Shown here: piece by piece, positions 8,070 to 11,285 of the stretch
Numbering within the stretch: position 1 is the first letter of the stretch
Layout of the letters: the number at the start of each line of letters is the position of its first letter
Source: Promethearchaeota archaeon
GTDB lineage: Archaea > Asgardarchaeota > Lokiarchaeia > Sigynarchaeales > SOKP01
Reading direction: 5' to 3'
Assembly (NCBI GenBank): GCA_019057775.1
Contig: JAHLWT010000113.1
Span: forward strand, 1-11,285
Length of the DNA: 11,285 nucleotides
Translations under genes and position numbers: made by a program
Notes under the pieces: model-generated
Seen by the model: the letters and a program-made list of their open reading frames with translations, nothing else
Told to the model about the DNA's origin: nothing
Database searches by the model: none

Positions 8070-8360
8070 TTATTTTATAATAGATTTGGTAAAATATTTT
8101 GCATTCTCAAGGGCTTCTGCATCTGGATGTCCCTTAAGTTCTTCAATAAATTTTTTTGCTAGTCTTGTTATAGACATTGATTTAGGCATAATTGGAAGTT
8201 CTAGCATTATTTTAACGAGGTCTGGATCATCATTAAGCTAAATGTTCAAGATAAGTCTCTTTGGTTCTTCATTTTCATCTGCAGGATAAGATTGCATGGA
8301 ATGTTTGCACTCTTTAGCTATTCTTATCAAATCTACTCTATGTTCTTCATTTACAATCAT
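8070..8360 (-). pseudogene. Small helical-protein ORF interrupted by one in-frame TAG
   Basis: From the ATG at 8360-8358, preceded by a purine-rich GAGAAAAGAAA, the frame runs 40 codons (MIVNEEHRVDLIRIAKECKH...RLILNI), meets TAG at 8238-8240, then continues without another stop for 55 codons (LNDDPDLVKIMLELP...YFTKSIIK) to TAA at 8072-8070. Both halves have the same coding character: charged amphipathic helices. The gene fits exactly between its neighbours, 14 bp after the hydrolase gene and 16 bp before the Fe-S gene, as a real operon member would. Possible readings: a recent nonsense mutation, amber readthrough (for example pyrrolysine, with no supporting gene in this window), two separate short peptides (an in-frame ATG exists 10 codons after the TAG), or a sequencing error. 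I do not recognise a family. The opposite-strand open frame here has low-complexity, uncoding-like composition. Confidence 0.6.
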
Positions 8361-8374
8361 TTTCTTTTCTCTTC

Positions 8375-9670
8375 TTAATTTTTATTTTTTTTAAAAATTT
8401 TTTTTAATTCTCTGATTTTTAGTTTAAGGACTGTAGCGCCATTAATAACGATATTACTTGCAATAAACGAAGTTTCCAGTTCTGATTTCTGTTTTAGTAC
8501 CTTAGCTTTTAATTTATAGACTTCAAGTAGTAATTCATGATTATTCTGGTCAGTTCCTTTTATTATTACATCAAGTAAATGTAATGCTAATTGTAACTTT
8601 CCTTCTTCGATATTCTTTTTTGCTTGTTTTAGAAATTGAGATTCATCAGAAGTTTTTAAAAACTCCTTTGCAATATCTTGAGACTTGGCAGGAAAAAGAT
8701 CCGTTGGATTCCCCGTATTATACCACCCATGATAAAGTCTATAAACTGCGTGTATTGCGAATTCATAACACCCATAAATTGGTGTTAGATATTCATGATT
8801 TTTTAACTTATCTGGGAAGATCTCTATCATTTCATGGAAAATTTGTTCAAACCATTTACCTTCATTCATTCTTTTCACGACTTCAACATGCACAAAATTC
8901 ATAGCTTCTGCAGTGATGGTAAATATGTCTTGAATCTGTTTTCTGCCTTGAACAAATAGTCCATGACCAGGAATCATATATTCTGCGTCCTTTTTCATCG
9001 TTTTCTCCAATGCTAAAGCCCAATTCTTTGGATATCTCTGTACTTTAAAAGGATTTCCAACATTTGGAAAGTGACTAACCATTAGGTCTCCGGCACATAT
9101 TAACTTTTTTTCAGGAACCCATAGCCAGAGAGCATCATCAGTCTCTCCTTTCTCCGGATAGATTTCAAATGATAATCCACCAAATGTAAATTCATACATT
9201 TCCTTTCCTTTTATAACAATAGTAGGGTCAATTTCTTCGTGAGCTGGAAATATTTTTCCCTTTCCTTTAGTGAGTGCTGAGAACTGTTGCTGATTAAGCC
9301 ATTCATGATAATCATCCAACATATTATATTTCTCAAATCTTTGAATACAATTTTCATGAGCAATAACTTCAGGCATTTCCCAACCCTTTTCCTTTATCTC
9401 ATTTATGATTGGATCCCAACCATATGCGTGATCTATATGCCCATGTGAATAAATAACGTATTTTATAGGTTTATCAGTAATTTCTCTTAATTTCTTCAAA
9501 GTTTGATGAATAAGTGCTTTTATTGGTAAGTCAAATATTACTAAACCTTCATCCGTTTCAATTACTCCCATATTGCCAAAAGCAGGGATTATATGACAAG
9601 TTCCTTCCGCAAATGTAGATGGGGGGGTCTTTCCCATCATTGCAGCTGCCATATGAGTCGTTAACTTCAT
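8375..9670 (-). CDS. Alkyl-sulfatase-type metallo-beta-lactamase-fold hydrolase
   Basis: 431 residues. The N-terminal metallo-beta-lactamase domain shows the metal motif SHGHIDH (75-81: H76, H78, D80, H81), AHE (H105), ETDDA (176-180), AGD (D195) and PGHG (H236). The C-terminal helical part, with YRLYHGWYNTGNPTDLFP (310-327) and the following helices to about 410, matches the alkyl-sulfatase dimerisation domain of the SdsA1/BDS1 group. Members of that group cleave alkyl sulfate esters, but annotated relatives are often untested. This copy is shorter than SdsA1 (about 650 residues): it lacks the C-terminal SCP2-like lipid-binding domain and has no signal peptide, so it is probably cytosolic. 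It ends in a lysine-rich tail. The ATG at 9670 lies inside a duplicated 12-bp element. It sits 55 bp after paralogue 2 and 14 bp before the interrupted small ORF, presumably in one transcript. Confidence 0.85.
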   Translation of the reverse strand: MKLTTHMAAAMMGKTPPSTFAEGTCHIIPAFGNMGVIETDEGLVIFDLPIKALIHQTLKKLREITDKPIKYVIYSHGHIDHAYGWDPIINEIKEKGWEMPEVIAHENCIQRFEKYNMLDDYHEWLNQQQFSALTKGKGKIFPAHEEIDPTIVIKGKEMYEFTFGGLSFEIYPEKGETDDALWLWVPEKKLICAGDLMVSHFPNVGNPFKVQRYPKNWALALEKTMKKDAEYMIPGHGLFVQGRKQIQDIFTITAEAMNFVHVEVVKRMNEGKWFEQIFHEMIEIFPDKLKNHEYLTPIYGCYEFAIHAVYRLYHGWYNTGNPTDLFPAKSQDIAKEFLKTSDESQFLKQAKKNIEEGKLQLALHLLDVIIKGTDQNNHELLLEVYKLKAKVLKQKSELETSFIASNIVINGATVLKLKIRELKKIFKKNKN

Positions 9671-9722
9671 AATTTCAATTTTCTATTTTTTATTTTTTAT
9701 TTTTTATTTTATAATTTCAATT
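9669..9722. repeat. 7-bp tandem repeat flanked by a 12-bp direct repeat
   Basis: The 55-bp intercistronic gap contains ATTTTTT repeated with a 7-bp period (A at 9685, 9692, 9699 and 9706, about 3.7 copies on the plus strand). It is bordered by two exact copies of ATAATTTCAATT at 9669-9680 and 9711-9722. On the transcribed minus strand this is an A-rich leader, and the copy at 9669-9680 includes the first two bases of the hydrolase start codon. Slippage at this tract could change leader length. Confidence 0.7.
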
Positions 9723-9725
9723 ATT

Positions 9726-10904
9726 TTAAGGCATCATTTTAGTTGTTCCTGTTTTTTGCCTCATCTTTTTCTTATATTCTTTTGTGTACCATCTTTGTCT
9801 CTTTAATGGCATTTCTTCAAATTTTTCTTTTGCTTTATCTGGAGGGAATACTTCCAATGTACCATCTTCTTTCTGAATTATACACCCCGAATTAACAAGT
9901 ATTTTATAGTTTTTTGCGGTTTCTTTAGTGTCGCCCCAACATATTATTTGACAATTTCCACATGTGAGCTGAACTACATCATTCTTAGTTTCTTCTGTTG
10001 GAAAGGCAGACGCTCCTTTACCTCCAGAAAAAGATGCCGGAATGTATCCTGAAGAATTATCCTTGATTAAAGGTCTTTTCCTCTGACCGCTCATAGCTGC
10101 AGTTAAAACTCTTCTGACTTCCATCTTAGTTTCAGGATACTCATATCGTCCTGGCGAAAATGTTGAAAATTTTCCAGATTTATGTAATCCATTAAATCCG
10201 CCACATGTTAAAACACATCGCAACTTATCTACACGCTTCGAATAAGAAAATATGTGACCTCCAAGAGTAACTTCTACTTTTTCATCAGGAGAAAACATCT
10301 GAAATGCACAAACTTTTGTACATATCTTACATTCATTGCAAAAGGATTCTTCAGCCGGTATTGGATCAGTAGGTTCAAGTGTTGCATTAGTTATTGTAGC
10401 TCCTAAAATTATTGTAGTACCATACCCCCTTAACCCTACATTACCAGACCAACCAAATGAGGCAATTCCAGATCGCACAGCGAGATATCTTAATGAAATT
10501 TCTGGAGGCAAAGTTACATTCCAATTAGGAACATCTTCTCTATATTTGTTATTTGCTATAACGCTTGCTGCTTCATATCCCTTTTCTCTTAAGAATTTAG
10601 CTATTATCCTAGACATATCACTTGATTTAATATTTAATTCGATGTTGTCCTTTTCATGATCACCCCTAGCATTGGGATGTGTCTTTCCTAAATAGGGTCG
10701 GATTAAATCCTTTTGTAATGGAACTGCCCAACAAACAGCACTTTCAGCACTCGGAAGCAAATATCTCAAGTTTGCCCCTTCTGGACCACCTGCTAGAGTT
10801 TCAAGAGTAACAAAACCAACTCGGATAGCCCCTAAATCTTTTAATTTTTGTTCAAGTTCTTCATTTAAAGATGATTTAACATCTTTTTCTTTTGTTATGG
10901 TTAT
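9726..10904 (-). CDS. RdhA/QueG-like double [4Fe-4S] cluster protein (paralogue 2), no canonical start codon
   Basis: The first ATG/GTG/TTG in this frame is a TTG at 10769, but the frame is open and clearly coding up to about 10904. The extra part reads ...LGAIRVGF...ETLAGGPEGANLRYLLP and aligns with the start of the divergent paralogue at 11066 (GGAKKVGF...GGPTGADITYLLP). An in-frame TAA at 10922-10920 caps it. AGGTG (10916-10912) lies 7 nt before an ATA at 10904-10902, so ATA is the best-placed initiator, giving 392 residues. Motifs, numbered from there: FGWSGN (150-155), CNECKICTKVC (189-199), CVLTC (230-234), CGNCQIIC (315-322), then a basic tail of about 50 residues not found in paralogue 1. 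The superfamily binds a corrinoid and two [4Fe-4S] clusters; the substrate here is unknown. First gene of the minus-strand run. Confidence 0.75.
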   Translation of the reverse strand: MTITKEKDVKSSLNEELEQKLKDLGAIRVGFVTLETLAGGPEGANLRYLLPSAESAVCWAVPLQKDLIRPYLGKTHPNARGDHEKDNIELNIKSSDMSRIIAKFLREKGYEAASVIANNKYREDVPNWNVTLPPEISLRYLAVRSGIASFGWSGNVGLRGYGTTIILGATITNATLEPTDPIPAEESFCNECKICTKVCAFQMFSPDEKVEVTLGGHIFSYSKRVDKLRCVLTCGGFNGLHKSGKFSTFSPGRYEYPETKMEVRRVLTAAMSGQRKRPLIKDNSSGYIPASFSGGKGASAFPTEETKNDVVQLTCGNCQIICWGDTKETAKNYKILVNSGCIIQKEDGTLEVFPPDKAKEKFEEMPLKRQRWYTKEYKKKMRQKTGTTKMMP

Positions 10905-11065
10905 TTTACTACACCTTTTTTAAGGTTTTAAAATATAAATATGATTAAATAAATTTAGAATATAAATATAATTAAATAAAAATATTAGGAATTTTAGTAG
11001 AGAATGGGTCTGGAACATCACTTATTTAAGTTAAGAATTATCAATACAAATATTGGTGATAAATT
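10905..11065. promoter_or_regulatory. Divergent promoter region between two RdhA-like paralogues
   Basis: 161 bp, very AT-rich. It contains a 21-bp element present twice, at 10933-10953 and 10960-10980, differing at one base, with a 27-bp period; each copy carries ATATAAAT and ATTAAATAAA. These can act as TATA-like boxes for the leftward gene or as paired regulator sites. For the rightward gene, TTATTTAAG near 11020-11028 is a possible TATA box about 40 bp before its ATG. Shine-Dalgarno sites are AGGTG at 10916-10912 (leftward) and GGTGAT at 11055-11060 (rightward). Confidence 0.5.
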
Positions 11066-11285
11066 ATGACTTTAGAACAGAATATTAAAGAAATGTTGCT
11101 CGAGGGCGGAGCAAAAAAAGTCGGATTTGCTACTAAAGAAACAATGGTAGGTGGGCCAACAGGAGCCGATATCACCTATTTACTTCCCGAAGCTCAATCA
11201 GCAATAAGTTTTTACGTGCCCTTTGGTAAAGAGATGATTTTAAAATATTTAGGAAAAGAAGATCCGAGCATTCGTGGAATTCACG
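11066..11285 (+). CDS. RdhA/QueG-like Fe-S protein (paralogue 3), N-terminal part only
   Basis: ATG at 11066-11068 with GGTGAT 5 nt upstream, open to the right edge (73 complete codons). The visible part, MTLEQNIKEMLLEGGAKKVGF followed by ETMVGGPTGADITYLLPEAQSAISFYVPF, aligns with the N-terminus of paralogue 2 (GAIRVGF, ETLAGGPEGANLRYLLPSAESAVCWAVPL), including a shared downstream YLGK. It therefore very probably encodes a third double-cluster protein of the same subfamily, closer to paralogue 2 than to paralogue 1. The cluster-binding region lies outside the window, so function rests on this alignment alone. Confidence 0.75.
   Translation, partial: MTLEQNIKEMLLEGGAKKVGFATKETMVGGPTGADITYLLPEAQSAISFYVPFGKEMILKYLGKEDPSIRGIH

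Noticed and set aside
8047..8241. Open frame of 64 codons on the plus strand
   Set aside because: Its composition is low-complexity (Ser/Ile/Phe-rich) and it is antisense to the better-supported interrupted small gene; no ribosome-binding site is apparent.
6045..8360. General reassignment of TAG to an amino acid in this genome
   Set aside because: The membrane protein gene ends with TAG at a natural point directly against the convergent ferredoxin gene, so TAG works as a stop at least there.
10336..10659. Open frame of 107 codons on the plus strand
   Set aside because: Antisense to the cluster-binding region of paralogue 2, which has unmistakable CxxCxxCxxxC motifs.
1..11285. tRNA, rRNA, CRISPR array or insertion sequence
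   Set aside because: I saw no tRNA cloverleaf, rRNA-like segment, regularly spaced short repeats with unique spacers, transposase motifs or terminal inverted repeats.

Overview
The window is AT-rich and reads as archaeal chromosome. Several starts are preceded by GGTG-type Shine-Dalgarno sequences, others look nearly leaderless, TATA-like boxes sit upstream of starts, and the gene content is that of an anaerobe (ferredoxin-type proteins, double [4Fe-4S] reductive-dehalogenase/QueG-like proteins, an unusual tryptophanase, acyl-CoA ligase). Together with a large secreted repeat protein and a lone polytopic membrane protein, this best fits an Asgard archaeon of the Lokiarchaeia type. That placement is an inference; no rRNA or phylogenetic marker is present.

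Layout. (1) 1-1166, minus: the N-terminal part of a secreted protein built from ~55-residue repeats; it runs off the left edge. (2) 1167-1433: AT-rich gap with a strong hairpin. (3) 1434-3044, minus: a tryptophanase-type PLP lyase with an extra ~44-residue insertion. (4) 3045-3197: a divergent promoter region, then a plus-strand pair: an AMP-forming fatty-acid/aryl-CoA ligase (3198-4880) and, 31 bp on, a winged-helix/ferredoxin fusion (4912-6030). (5) 6045-6788, minus: an orphan membrane protein of about eight helices, convergent with the ferredoxin gene. (6) 6938-10904, minus: a tight four-gene run, in transcription order a RdhA/QueG-like Fe-S protein, an alkyl-sulfatase-type metallo-beta-lactamase hydrolase, a ~96-codon small ORF interrupted by an in-frame TAG, and a second RdhA/QueG-like Fe-S protein. 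(7) 11066-11285, plus: the start of a third RdhA/QueG-like paralogue, divergent from the run.

How the parts may work together. The lyase and ligase region suggests amino-acid/aromatic or organic-acid catabolism: tryptophanase would give indole, pyruvate and ammonia, the ligase would activate a carboxylic acid to its CoA thioester, and the ferredoxin fusion would couple or sense electron flow. The right half looks like a dedicated catabolic module: an alkyl-sulfatase-like hydrolase bracketed by Fe-S proteins of the reductive dehalogenase/epoxyqueuosine reductase superfamily, with a small helical protein between them. The substrate is unknown.

The two oddest sequence facts are both in that module. 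One is the in-frame amber codon at 8238-8240 inside an otherwise well-formed small gene. The other is the absence of any ATG/GTG/TTG start for the complete N-terminal domain of the 9726-10904 gene, whose best-placed initiator behind a Shine-Dalgarno site is ATA.
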